Shown here in pieces: positions 17,280 through 25,699 of a DNA stretch of 64,000 bases. This DNA is from an uncultured Clostridia bacterium (GTDB taxonomy: Bacteria > Bacillota > Clostridia > Christensenellales > Borkfalkiaceae). Position numbers and translations under genes: made by a program. The notes beneath the pieces were generated by a model that did no database searches, was not told the DNA's origin, and saw nothing but the letters and a program-made list of their open reading frames with translations. The DNA lies in NCBI GenBank assembly GCA_947631925.1, contig CANRNE010000003.1:47674-111673 (forward strand), in the 5' to 3' direction. The first letter of the stretch is position 1. Each line of letters opens with the position of its first letter.

Positions 17280-18077
17280 ATGACCGTGTGGCTGGAAGCG
17301 GCGATTCTCGAAAATTTTCTGCTCGACGCAGACCTTCTCTACCTCGCCGAAGTTGCGACGCGCACGCGGGTGAAGTGGTGGCGCCTGTTCCTTGCCGCGG
17401 CAATCGGTGCGGCGGAGGCGGTCGTCTTCCCGCTTCTTTCTCTTCCGCTCTGGGCGGCGTATGCCGTAAAATTGCTCGGCGGGGCGCTCCTTTGCCTCGT
17501 TGCGGTCAGCTCGAAGTCGGCAAAGCGGCATCTTCTCGTCATCGCCGTGTTCTTTGCGCTCACCTTTGCGCTGGGCGGGGCATTGACGGCAATCTACACC
17601 TTTGCGGGCATTTCCTATGCCGAAGGGAGCGGCTATCTCGTCGAACAGGCGCCCGTGGGACTCGCAGTCGGCGCGGGCGGCGTCCTTCTTATTCTCATCT
17701 CGCTCGCGGCAAGGGCGGCGTACCGCTATAAAAAAGTGCAGAGCAATCTTCTTCGCTGTATTCTGCGGCACGGCGGGCGGGAAGTGACCTGGCAGGGCTA
17801 CGCGGACAGCGGCAACCTGCTCACCTTCCGCGGCATGCCCGTATCCGTCATCTCCGCGGCGGCGTGCATCGCCCTCTTCGGAACAGGCGCGCGCGAGACG
17901 GGGCGGATGTATATCAAGACCGCATGCGGAGGGCGGGAAGCGCCCGTCTTCGAATGCGAAGAGATGTGCATCGAGGCGGGCAAAAAGACCTATCGAAGGC
18001 GCGGCGTCTATCTCACCGTCGGCGATGTCGGAGGGGGGTATCCCCTGATTTTGAGCACGGCGCTCATGGAGGCGTAA
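17280..18077 (+). CDS. spoIIGA: Sigma-E processing peptidase SpoIIGA
   Basis: Membrane aspartic-type protease that activates pro-sigma-E in the mother cell. The 265-residue protein has an N-terminal block of five or so membrane segments and a C-terminal protease domain with ADSGN, placing the catalytic Asp at residue 176 (Asp183 in Bacillus). I chose ATG 17280 because MTVWLEAAILENFLLD aligns with the SpoIIGA N terminus and because the upstream ATG at 17268 lies inside the predicted -10 element. No ribosome binding site is visible; the leader would be only about 4 bases. The stop abuts the sigE start. Confidence 0.85.
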   Translation: MTVWLEAAILENFLLDADLLYLAEVATRTRVKWWRLFLAAAIGAAEAVVFPLLSLPLWAAYAVKLLGGALLCLVAVSSKSAKRHLLVIAVFFALTFALGGALTAIYTFAGISYAEGSGYLVEQAPVGLAVGAGGVLLILISLAARAAYRYKKVQSNLLRCILRHGGREVTWQGYADSGNLLTFRGMPVSVISAAACIALFGTGARETGRMYIKTACGGREAPVFECEEMCIEAGKKTYRRRGVYLTVGDVGGGYPLILSTALMEA

Positions 18078-18788
18078 ATGAATTTGTTTTCCAAACTCCT
18101 CGGCTGGCTGAAACAACTGCGCGGCGGAGAAAATGTCGTCCACTATCTCTGCGGAAGCGAGGCGCTCCCGCTCCCGCTCTCTGCCGAGGAAGAGGCGGAG
18201 ATGCTGAAAAAGCTCGAGGGCGGCGAGGATGAGGCGGAGGTCAAGGCAAAACTCATCGAGCACAATCTGCGCCTCGTCGTCTACATCTCCCGAAAATTCG
18301 AAAACACGGGCGTGGACGCGGACGACCTCATCTCCATCGGGACCATCGGGCTCATCAAGGCGGTGAGTTCCTTCCGCACGGACAAGAATATCAAGCTCGC
18401 GACTTATGCCTCCCGCTGTATCGAGAACGAAATTCTCATGTATCTTCGGCGCACCGTGAAGCTTAAGAGCGAGGTCTCCTTCGACGAGCCCATCAATTCC
18501 GACTTCGAGGGCAACGAGCTGCTCCTCTCGGACATACTCGGCACCGACTGCGAGCAGGTGTACGGCGGCGTCGAATCGGGCGTGGAAAAACAGCTCCTCC
18601 GCGATGCCCTCGGGCGGCTTCCCGACCGCGAACGCAAGATTATGTACATGCGATTCGGGCTGGGCGGAGAGGAGGAGATGACGCAAAAGGACGTCGCCGA
18701 CGTGCTCGGCATTTCCCAGAGCTACATATCCCGCCTCGAGAAGAAAATCATCGAGCGGTTAAAAAAGGAAATCTCCAAACTCGTATAA
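18078..18788 (+). CDS. sigE: RNA polymerase sigma-E (mother-cell sporulation sigma factor precursor)
   Basis: Early mother-cell sigma factor of 236 residues. A short amphipathic pro-sequence of about 20 residues precedes the conserved [14 protein letters not shown] junction where SpoIIGA is expected to cleave; region 2 ([35 protein letters not shown]) and region 4 ([16 protein letters not shown]) are complete. GGAGG upstream and direct abutment to spoIIGA indicate coupled expression. The pro-sequence is a little shorter than in Bacillus. Confidence 0.95.
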   Translation: MNLFSKLLGWLKQLRGGENVVHYLCGSEALPLPLSAEEEAEMLKKLEGGEDEAEVKAKLIEHNLRLVVYISRKFENTGVDADDLISIGTIGLIKAVSSFRTDKNIKLATYASRCIENEILMYLRRTVKLKSEVSFDEPINSDFEGNELLLSDILGTDCEQVYGGVESGVEKQLLRDALGRLPDRERKIMYMRFGLGGEEEMTQKDVADVLGISQSYISRLEKKIIERLKKEISKLV

Positions 18789-18821
18789 TTTTTTCCGCCT
18801 TGCAGATACTTCTGCCGCTTA

Positions 18822-18839
18822 CATAGAGTTCGCTCTGTG
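18822..18839 (+). promoter_or_regulatory. UUCG hairpin just upstream of the sigG ribosome binding site
   Basis: CATAGAG (18822-18828), TTCG loop, CTCTGTG (18833-18839), one base before GGAGGTG. A stable UUCG tetraloop in this position could tune translation of sigG or stabilise the 5' end. A partial sigma-F-like promoter (GTATA at 18783, GCAGATACT at 18802) lies upstream. Confidence 0.45.
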
Positions 18840-18851
18840 CGGAGGTGAAGT

Positions 18852-19622
18852 ATGTTGAGTAAAGTTGTCATCTGCGGCGTGGACACGGCGGGGCTCCCCA
18901 AACTTTCCGCAAAGGAAAACGAGGAGCTCATGGAGCGCCTCAAGGCGGGGGACAGGGAAGCACGGGAGAAGTTCATTGTCGGCAATATGCGCCTCGTTCT
19001 CTCCCTCGTAAAGCGGTTCTGGGCGAAGAGCGCGTGCGCCGACGACGTCTTTCAGGCGGGGTGCGTCGGACTCATCAAGGCGATTGAGAACTTCGACCTC
19101 TCCTATAAGGTCAAATTTTCGACGTATGCCGTCCCCATGATTCTCGGCGAAATCAAGCGGTATCTTCGCGACGGGAACTCCCTTCGCGTCTCGAGGTCCA
19201 TCCGGGACACGGCGTACCGCATTCTCAAGGTGCGGGAAAAGATTGAGGAGCGCGACGAGGAGGCAACCATCGAAAAAATCGCCGCCGAGATGCAGGTGAA
19301 GGAGCGGGAAGTCGTGTACGCGCTCGACGCCATCTCCGACCCGATTTCTCTCTATGAGCCCGTCTACAACAAGTCGGGGGACGCGCTGCAGCTCGTCGAC
19401 CAGCTCTACGACGAGACGGAGAGCGATGAAATCTGGACGGAGCACGTCGCCCTGCGCGAGGCGATTGCGCGGCTCACCAAGCGGGAACAGAAGATTCTCA
19501 TGCTGCGGTACTTTGAGGGCAAGACGCAGACGGAGATTTCCGCGGAGGTGGGAATCTCGCAGGCGCAGGTCTCCCGCCTCGAAAAAAATGCGCTCGGGAG
19601 CATCCGCAAAGAAATTTCCTGA
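18852..19622 (+). CDS. sigG: RNA polymerase sigma-G (forespore sigma factor)
   Basis: Late forespore sigma factor, 256 residues, third member of the conserved spoIIGA-sigE-sigG cluster. Region 2 shows CVGLIKAIENFDLSYKVKFSTYAVPMILGEI, typical of the sigma-F/G group; region 3 SIRDTAYRILKVREKI; region 4 helix-turn-helix VGISQAQVSRLEKNAL. GGAGGTG precedes ATG 18852. In relatives sigG is read both from the spoIIG operon and from its own sigma-F promoter; a weak candidate for the latter is noted in the intergenic region. Confidence 0.94.
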   Translation: MLSKVVICGVDTAGLPKLSAKENEELMERLKAGDREAREKFIVGNMRLVLSLVKRFWAKSACADDVFQAGCVGLIKAIENFDLSYKVKFSTYAVPMILGEIKRYLRDGNSLRVSRSIRDTAYRILKVREKIEERDEEATIEKIAAEMQVKEREVVYALDAISDPISLYEPVYNKSGDALQLVDQLYDETESDEIWTEHVALREAIARLTKREQKILMLRYFEGKTQTEISAEVGISQAQVSRLEKNALGSIRKEIS

Positions 19623-19664
19623 AAGAGGGGAAACATTGCGCCGCCCGCTTGCATAGGATAAACC

Positions 19665-19985
19665 GTGGAAACGAGTTTCGGAGAACTCAAACGGAAAGAA
19701 GCGGTGAACCTGCTCGACGGCAAGCGCCTCGGCAAGGTTTGCGATGTGGTGTTCACATGGCCCGAGTGCAAGGTGCAAGGGCTCGTCGTCCCCGGCGGCA
19801 AGGGATTCCGGTGGGGGAAGGCAGACCTCTTCATCGACATGAAGTGCATCAAGAAAATCGGTGTAGACGTCATCCTCGTCGAGATAAAAGCCGCCCCCAA
19901 ACCCGATGACAAGCGGCGCGGAAAATGGGAGGACGCCCCCGCGCCTTCCTATGGCGACCGCAGGGACTACGGGGAGTACGAATAG
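19665..19985 (+). CDS. ylmC: YlmC/YmxH-family PRC-barrel protein
   Basis: A 106-residue protein whose first 80 residues form a PRC-barrel-like fold (KRKEAVNLLDGKRLGKVCDVVF), as in YlmC/YmxH sporulation-associated proteins found next to sigG. The tail is charged and Pro/Tyr-rich. It starts with GTG at 19665 behind AGGATA, and lies 42 bases after sigG, so it is probably in the same transcript. Role in Bacillus is not well defined. Confidence 0.8.
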   Translation: METSFGELKRKEAVNLLDGKRLGKVCDVVFTWPECKVQGLVVPGGKGFRWGKADLFIDMKCIKKIGVDVILVEIKAAPKPDDKRRGKWEDAPAPSYGDRRDYGEYE

Positions 19986-19987
19986 GC

Positions 19988-20015
19988 AAAAAACGGCGAA
20001 TTTCCGCCGTTTTTT
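19988..20015 (+). terminator. Terminator of the sporulation sigma operon
   Basis: Eleven-base stem AAAAAACGGCG / CGCCGTTTTTT with a 6-base loop, beginning 2 bases after the ylmC-like stop. Confidence 0.85.
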
Positions 20016-20018
20016 GGA

Positions 20019-20050
20019 TTTTGCATAGTATTATGCGTGACATAATACTT
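20019..20050. repeat. Dispersed palindromic repeat, copy 2
   Basis: TTTTGCAT lead-in, then half-sites AGTATTATG and CATAATACT flanking CGTGA. It lies between convergent terminators of ylmC and the DnaD gene. Same arms and loop as copy 4 and the flipped loop of copy 3. Confidence 0.75.
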
Positions 20051-20069
20051 GATTTACGGGCAAAAAATA

Positions 20070-20094
20070 CCTCCTCGCACCGTTTGCGGGGAGG
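20070..20094 (-). terminator. Terminator of the DnaD-like gene
   Basis: Stem CCTCCTCGC / GCGGGGAGG (one mismatch) followed on the minus strand by a T run, just after the DnaD-like stop. Confidence 0.75.
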
Positions 20095-20103
20095 GAATTT
20101 TCT

Positions 20104-21816
20104 TTATCCGCGATAGCAGTCGCATGCCCTTCCGTCGGGCAAAAATCCCGTGTCCGAACACTTCTTGCAGGTGAAGGCGGGGACGAGGTCCTCCTCCTTG
20201 ATGTTGAGCCGAAGGAGCGCCGCGGCGCGTTTTTCTCTTGCGAATTTCAGGCGCGCTTGGATTTCGGGAAGGGCATCTGGTGAGAAAATCTCCGCCTTGG
20301 CAGCCTCGATTTCTCCCTTTTTGATTTCCTGCTCGGCCGCGGCATATTCGCTGTCGGCGCGCGCTCTTTGTTCCGCCGCTTCGGCGCGGTCGATGGCCCT
20401 TCTTCGAAGTTCCGAATAGTAGCGTTCCCGCTCGCTCCGTGCGTCGGCCGCCACCGCCGCCTCGCTTTTGAACGTCTGGCGCACAGCAGTCGGCGCCGTC
20501 TCCCGTTCGGGAATTTCGGAGAGGGTAAAGACGCCCAGCCGCTTCCACTCGGAGAGCAGCCGATTGATGTAGGCGAGGGGGGAGGAGGCATTCGCACTCC
20601 GCTTTGCCGCCTCCAAAATCATCGCGTCGGAGAAGTTCCACGCCTTCCAAGTCGCCGCCATCTCGAGGGCGCCCTGCGTCTTTTTGACGACCCCGCAGAT
20701 TTTTTCGATATTTTGAATGAGTTTGAGGCGTGCATTCTGCTCCCTGCAGTACTCCGTGACGCTCTCCGCATCCACGATGCCGCGCGCATAGAGTTCGCCG
20801 AGCAGTCCGTCCATCTCCGCAAAGCCGTATCCGAGCCGCCCCGCAAGCACGGCGAGGGGGGGAAGACTCTCCCCGTCGTAGCCGCGTTCCACCCAGCCTT
20901 CGAGGTAGGTCTCGAGGAAGTGGACGGGCTGGTCGACTTTGACGTTGAGGGAACGGGCAATCTGATAGACGAGGCGGATGAGTTCGCTTCTGCGTTCGAG
21001 GTATTCCTTCGCCTGCTTTGCCTCTTTGACATCCTTTTCCGCAAGTTCGCAAAGAAGGGTGTCGAGCGACTGCATGGAGCCGCGGGGAAGACTGTCGGCG
21101 GCGACGAGAATGACCTCCCGTTCGAGCCCGAGCCGCTGCCACTTGGTGAGGAGGGCGGCGTCGTCCTCCCGCGGCTTGCGGAAGAGCCCGAGACGGGCAA
21201 ACAGTTCGCCGAGCAGGTTGGTATTCGCGTTGAAATCCGCGTATTCCGCCTCCACCTGTTCGTATGTATAGAGGTGATTTGCGACAAGTTTTTGCGCCGC
21301 ATGCAGAATGTGCTGAAGGGTGAGTTTGTTGCCGTCCTTTTTCGCACAGTACTCGACGACGAGCAAAAACGCCTGCGGCTGCATGGGATTGTTCTCGAGG
21401 AACTCCAAAATCTTCTGATGCTCGTAGGGTTTGAGGAATTTTTCCGCCCGCTGGAGAATGGAGAAGAGCTCGCGGTTGAACTCCGCATACTTTTCTGGGC
21501 GGAGGGGTTTGGGCTTGCCCACCGCGGCGCTGACGGGGAGATATTCCACGAGGAGCGGGGAGCGTGAGAGCACGTTGACGAGCCCGCATTCCTCCCAAAA
21601 TCCGAAGATATCCGCAAGTCTTGCCGGCGTGATGCGAAGAAGACGGGCGGCATTTTCGGCGTCGAATTCCTGCGCCGAGGCGCAGAGATACAGCCCGTAG
21701 AGGTAGACGCGCACGGCGTCGCCGTCCGCTTCGGGCAGATATTTCGTGATGAATTTGTTTTCTACGCTTGTGAAGGCGCTCTCCGCGAAGTCCTTGGAGA
21801 AGGAACAAAAGGGCAT
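20104..21816 (-). CDS. DnaD/DnaB-type helicase-loading protein ending in a DnaC-like zinc domain
   Basis: A 570-residue protein. Residues about 1-450 resemble DnaD-domain primosome proteins with repeated DnaB_2-like helical units. From about 465 the sequence changes to a charged coiled region and ends with a four-cysteine motif (C550, C553, C565, C567) in the pattern CxxCxDTG...CxC, which normally sits in the N-terminal half of DnaC/DnaI helicase loaders, just before their AAA+ ATPase. Here the protein stops directly after it and no ATPase follows downstream. GGAGG precedes the ATG. Presumed role: loading DnaB helicase. The domain combination is unusual. Confidence 0.8.
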   Translation of the reverse strand: MPFCSFSKDFAESAFTSVENKFITKYLPEADGDAVRVYLYGLYLCASAQEFDAENAARLLRITPARLADIFGFWEECGLVNVLSRSPLLVEYLPVSAAVGKPKPLRPEKYAEFNRELFSILQRAEKFLKPYEHQKILEFLENNPMQPQAFLLVVEYCAKKDGNKLTLQHILHAAQKLVANHLYTYEQVEAEYADFNANTNLLGELFARLGLFRKPREDDAALLTKWQRLGLEREVILVAADSLPRGSMQSLDTLLCELAEKDVKEAKQAKEYLERRSELIRLVYQIARSLNVKVDQPVHFLETYLEGWVERGYDGESLPPLAVLAGRLGYGFAEMDGLLGELYARGIVDAESVTEYCREQNARLKLIQNIEKICGVVKKTQGALEMAATWKAWNFSDAMILEAAKRSANASSPLAYINRLLSEWKRLGVFTLSEIPERETAPTAVRQTFKSEAAVAADARSERERYYSELRRRAIDRAEAAEQRARADSEYAAAEQEIKKGEIEAAKAEIFSPDALPEIQARLKFAREKRAAALLRLNIKEEDLVPAFTCKKCSDTGFLPDGRACDCYRG

Positions 21817-21867
21817 AAATTCCTCCGAATTCGGGGTTGGGTTTTTTCCGTAAACTGTCTACAACGC

Positions 21868-21896
21868 TTGCTTTTTTCCTAAAACCGTTGTATAAT
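21868..21896 (+). promoter_or_regulatory. Sigma-A promoter of sbcDC
   Basis: TTGCTT (21868-21873), 17-base spacer, TATAAT (21891-21896). The leader to ATG 21970 is about 67 bases and contains an inverted repeat (GCGGGAAA ... TTTTCCCGC, about 21915-21940). Confidence 0.75.
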
Positions 21897-21969
21897 AGTA
21901 TATCATAGCTTGCGGGAAATTGCAATGGTTTTCCCGCCGCAAGGAAAAATTTCTCTGAGCCGAGGCATC

Positions 21970-23118
21970 ATGGTACTTCTTCACACATCGGATTGGCACC
22001 TCGGCAAACGCCTGATGGACAGAGAGCGTCTGCCCGAACAGGCGGAGGTGCTCGAAGAGATTGCGGCTGTCTGCGACGAACGCGGGGTGGAACTCGTGCT
22101 CGTCGCGGGGGACGTCTTCGATACCTATCTCCCCCCTGCGGAGGCGGAGGAGTTGTTTTTCCGTGCCGTAAAACGGCTTGCGGAGGGCCGCGCCGTCGTC
22201 ATCATCAGCGGAAACCACGACGACGGGGTGCGCCTTGCCGCCTCTTCTTCGCTTGCGGGCGAAGAGGGGATTTACATCTTCGGCGGGACGAATGTCCCCG
22301 CAATCGGCGCCAAGAGGAAGGTCTATGCCGCCGAGGCCGATGAGCGCCACATCGTTATTCGCACCGAAAAGGGAGAGGAGGTCTACATCAACGCGCTTCC
22401 CTATCCCAACGAGGCGCGCCTCAAGGAGGACAAGACGGAGGAGAGCTATGCGGACAAGACCCGCCGCCGCATCGAACGGGGGGATGAGGCATATGACGGC
22501 AGGATGCCGCACGTGCTTCTCTCCCATCTCTTCATCGCGGGAGGCAAGGTCTCCGAGAGTGAGCGGGACATCGCGCTCGGCGGGGCGCGCGCCGTTCCGC
22601 CCGAATATCTTCCCGACTTCGGCTACACCGCGCTCGGGCACCTTCACCGCATGCAAAAGGCGGGAAATTGCGGCTATTACAGCGGTTCGCTTCTCCAATA
22701 TTCCTTTGACGAAGCCAACACCGAAAAGTGTGTGTTACTGCTTGAAACGCAGGGGAATCAAGTCAATCTCGTCGAAAAAATCCCCTTAAAGGCGGGAAAA
22801 CAGCTCGTCCGACTCGAGGCCAACGGCCCCTTGGAGGCGGAGGAACTCCTTTCCCGCTACGAAAATTGCTTTATTGAGCTGACACTGCACCTCACCGCGC
22901 CGCTCACCGCCGCCGATACCCAAAGACTGCGCGCGGCAAACGAGGGGCTTGTCTCCCTCATCACACTCGTTGCGGGGAGCGAGCGGGAGGAAGTCGTCCT
23001 CCGTTCCCGTCTCGGCGCGGGCGAACTCTTCGATGAATTTTATCGCTCGCAATACGGGAAGGAGCCGTCCCCCGACTTGAAACGGGAATTCCTTTTGCTC
23101 TTGGAGGAGGACGCATGA
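21970..23118 (+). CDS. sbcD: Nuclease SbcCD subunit D
   Basis: Mre11-family metallophosphoesterase nuclease, 382 residues, which with SbcC opens hairpins and processes DNA ends. The phosphoesterase motifs DWHLGK, GDVFDTY, GNHDDG and GHLHR are in order. ATG 21970 starts the conserved MVLLHTSDWH strand. The stop overlaps sbcC (ATGA). Confidence 0.95.
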   Translation: MVLLHTSDWHLGKRLMDRERLPEQAEVLEEIAAVCDERGVELVLVAGDVFDTYLPPAEAEELFFRAVKRLAEGRAVVIISGNHDDGVRLAASSSLAGEEGIYIFGGTNVPAIGAKRKVYAAEADERHIVIRTEKGEEVYINALPYPNEARLKEDKTEESYADKTRRRIERGDEAYDGRMPHVLLSHLFIAGGKVSESERDIALGGARAVPPEYLPDFGYTALGHLHRMQKAGNCGYYSGSLLQYSFDEANTEKCVLLLETQGNQVNLVEKIPLKAGKQLVRLEANGPLEAEELLSRYENCFIELTLHLTAPLTAADTQRLRAANEGLVSLITLVAGSEREEVVLRSRLGAGELFDEFYRSQYGKEPSPDLKREFLLLLEEDA

Positions 23119-25688
23119 AACCGCTCTTTTTGGAATTTTGCGGCATCAATTCCTTCTCGGAGCCCGCAACAATCAACTTTTCTTCCCTGCTCGAATACGG
23201 AATCTTCGGCATCTTCGGGGATACGGGGTCGGGGAAGAGCACCATTCTCGACTGTATCGGCTTTGCCCTCTATGGGACGACAGCGCGCTCCCGCGCGGGC
23301 AAAATCGCCGATATTATCAACGACAAGCGGGACAGCGCCTATGTGCGCTTTGAATTTGAAATCGTCTATGAGGGCAAGCGGCGCATTTTCCGCGTGGAAC
23401 GCGAACTCAAGCGCAAGGGGACGCCGCCGCACAGCGCCCGTGTCTATGAGCGGGAGGGGGACGCTTTGCACGCGCTCTCCGAGGGCGTCAAGGAGTGTGA
23501 AGACCTGCTCCGCAAGATTATCGGCCTCGACCAGAAGGACTTTGACCGCTGTATCGCGCTCCCGCAGGGCGAATTTGCCCAATTCGTAAAATCCCCCCGC
23601 GCAGAACGGCTCAAACTCGTCTCCCGTCTCTTCGACCTCGAAGCGTACGGCGACAAGCTCAACGCCCGCGCAAAGAGGAAGTTGGAGGAGGCCCGCCTCG
23701 AGGAAGTGGGGGTGTCCTCCCGCCTCGCGACCTACGAAGACGTCACAAAGGAGCGCCTTGCGGAGACGGAAGGGGAAATGGTTCGGCGCAAGGAAGAGGA
23801 GAAAACCCTGCACGCCCGCCTCGAGGCCGCGGCCGCCGAAGAAAAAGAACTCACTTCGCTCTTTATCATCCGCAAACAGCAGGAGGAGACCCGCCGCAAG
23901 CTCGAGACATTGGAGGCGCAAAGACAGCAATTCTCCGAGCTGGAGCAGGAGCTCTCCCGCCTTGCCGCCGCCGGGGAAGTCGTGCGGCAGTATGAGGATG
24001 GGAAGGCGCTGCGCGCCGCTCTCCAAGGCGAAAAAGAGGCGCTGGAAGGCTCCCAAACGTCGCTCAAACGTGCGGAAGAGGAGTATTCCGCCATCTCCGC
24101 ATGGGATGAGGCGGCCACAGATGCCGCAATCGAATCGCTCAGCGCACGGCGGCAACAGGCAATCGGCGCGTCGGACATCAGGACCGAAAAAAAGAAGGCG
24201 GAGGAACGCCTTGCAAAACTTACCGAAGACCTGCAAAGAGGGCTTTCGGAATTCCGAAATTTTGACTATGACGGGGAGCGGGAACGCCTGGAGCACGAAC
24301 TTTCCGCCCTCGGGTCGGAGAATTTCTCCGAATATCTCGATGCCGCGGGCAAGGATTCCCTCTTCCGCGCGGAGTATGCAACGTTCACCCACGAACTCGA
24401 ATGGGTGCGCTCCCGCCATGAGGATGCGGCGGAGGACCTCTCTCCCCTCATCGAAAAGTACCGTGCGCTCGCGACGGGACCGAATGCGGACCTCGCGGCG
24501 CTCCGTGCCGCGTTTGAGGCGGCTGCCCCGCGGAGAAGGGAACTCGGCGGCGCCCTTCGCATGCTCGAAAAGCGCAAGGGCCAGTACGAAGAATTTCTCG
24601 CGGGGACGGCACGGGCCACCTCCGAGCGGGAGGAACTCTCCGCCCGCCTCAAGGAGTACGACAAAAAACTTGCCGACGTTCCCGACCTCGCAGAGACCGA
24701 CCGTCTTCTCGCCGAGCAGAAGAAAATCAAGCGGGAGAATGCGGAAAAGCGGCAACATCTTTTTGAAGAACTGCACACCGCAAGAATTCGGGAGGCCACG
24801 GCGCGGGAGCGGGAAACTGCCGCAGAGCGGGAACTCGAATCCTGCAAGGCGCGCTACCGCAAGGCGCTTGAGGGCGGTGGCTTCGAAGATTTTTCCGAGG
24901 CGCAGGCGCTCACCGAAAAATTCGGGGACGCGCAGGCCGCAAAGGCACGGCTCGACGCCTTCCGCATCGAACTTTCCGCCACGCAAAAGAGGCGGGACGA
25001 GCTCTCCCAAACCGACTGCAGCAGAGCGACCGAAGAGGCGGTCGCCGCCGCGGAAGCCGAGAAAAAGCGGCTCGAGGCGGAGGAACGGGAGACGGGCAAG
25101 GCGCTTGCCGTCCTCGAAAATGCGCGCTCTTCCCTGCAACGTCGGCTCGCGGAGAAGGAGGTTCTCGAACGGGAATGCGAAAAGGCCCAAGCAAGGCGGA
25201 ATCTCTTCGAGAGCCTGAAAAAATTGCTTGACAACAACAAATTTATGGAATTCGTGGCGGAGGAGTACCTCGAGACGGTCGCGCTCAATGCGAGCGCGCG
25301 CCTGCTCTCTTTGACGGGCGGTCGGTATTTTTTGCGCTATGAGGGCGGATTCTTCGTCGGAGACAACTTCAACGGCGGGGAGCGGCGGGCAGTCTTTACG
25401 CTCTCGGGCGGGGAGACCTTCCTCGTCTCTCTGTCGCTCGCCCTTGCGCTCGGCACGGAGATTTGCAAGCGCTCGCTCCGTCCCATCGAATTTTTCTTCC
25501 TTGACGAGGGGTTCGGGACACTCGATTCCAACCTTGTCGATACCGTGACGGACAGCCTTGAAAAGCTCCGTTCGGAGAACTTTTCCATCGGCATCATTTC
25601 CCATGTCGAGGAACTCAAACACAGAATCGACCGCAAGCTCACCGTCGTCAAGGCGACGCAGCAACACGGTTCGCAAATCCTTTCATAG
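23115..25688 (+). CDS. sbcC: Nuclease SbcCD subunit C (no zinc hook seen)
   Basis: Rad50-like SMC ATPase partner of SbcD, 857 residues. Walker A GDTGSGKST near residue 38, long coiled coils, ABC signature LSGGETFLVSLSLALALG and Walker B FFLDEGFGTLD near the C terminus. It is shorter than typical SbcC (about 1050-1150), and I find no CxxC zinc-hook motif anywhere in the coiled-coil region. The four-base overlap with sbcD is standard. Confidence 0.93.
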   Translation: MKPLFLEFCGINSFSEPATINFSSLLEYGIFGIFGDTGSGKSTILDCIGFALYGTTARSRAGKIADIINDKRDSAYVRFEFEIVYEGKRRIFRVERELKRKGTPPHSARVYEREGDALHALSEGVKECEDLLRKIIGLDQKDFDRCIALPQGEFAQFVKSPRAERLKLVSRLFDLEAYGDKLNARAKRKLEEARLEEVGVSSRLATYEDVTKERLAETEGEMVRRKEEEKTLHARLEAAAAEEKELTSLFIIRKQQEETRRKLETLEAQRQQFSELEQELSRLAAAGEVVRQYEDGKALRAALQGEKEALEGSQTSLKRAEEEYSAISAWDEAATDAAIESLSARRQQAIGASDIRTEKKKAEERLAKLTEDLQRGLSEFRNFDYDGERERLEHELSALGSENFSEYLDAAGKDSLFRAEYATFTHELEWVRSRHEDAAEDLSPLIEKYRALATGPNADLAALRAAFEAAAPRRRELGGALRMLEKRKGQYEEFLAGTARATSEREELSARLKEYDKKLADVPDLAETDRLLAEQKKIKRENAEKRQHLFEELHTARIREATARERETAAERELESCKARYRKALEGGGFEDFSEAQALTEKFGDAQAAKARLDAFRIELSATQKRRDELSQTDCSRATEEAVAAAEAEKKRLEAEERETGKALAVLENARSSLQRRLAEKEVLERECEKAQARRNLFESLKKLLDNNKFMEFVAEEYLETVALNASARLLSLTGGRYFLRYEGGFFVGDNFNGGERRAVFTLSGGETFLVSLSLALALGTEICKRSLRPIEFFFLDEGFGTLDSNLVDTVTDSLEKLRSENFSIGIISHVEELKHRIDRKLTVVKATQQHGSQILS

Positions 25689-25699
25689 CGAGGTCACTT

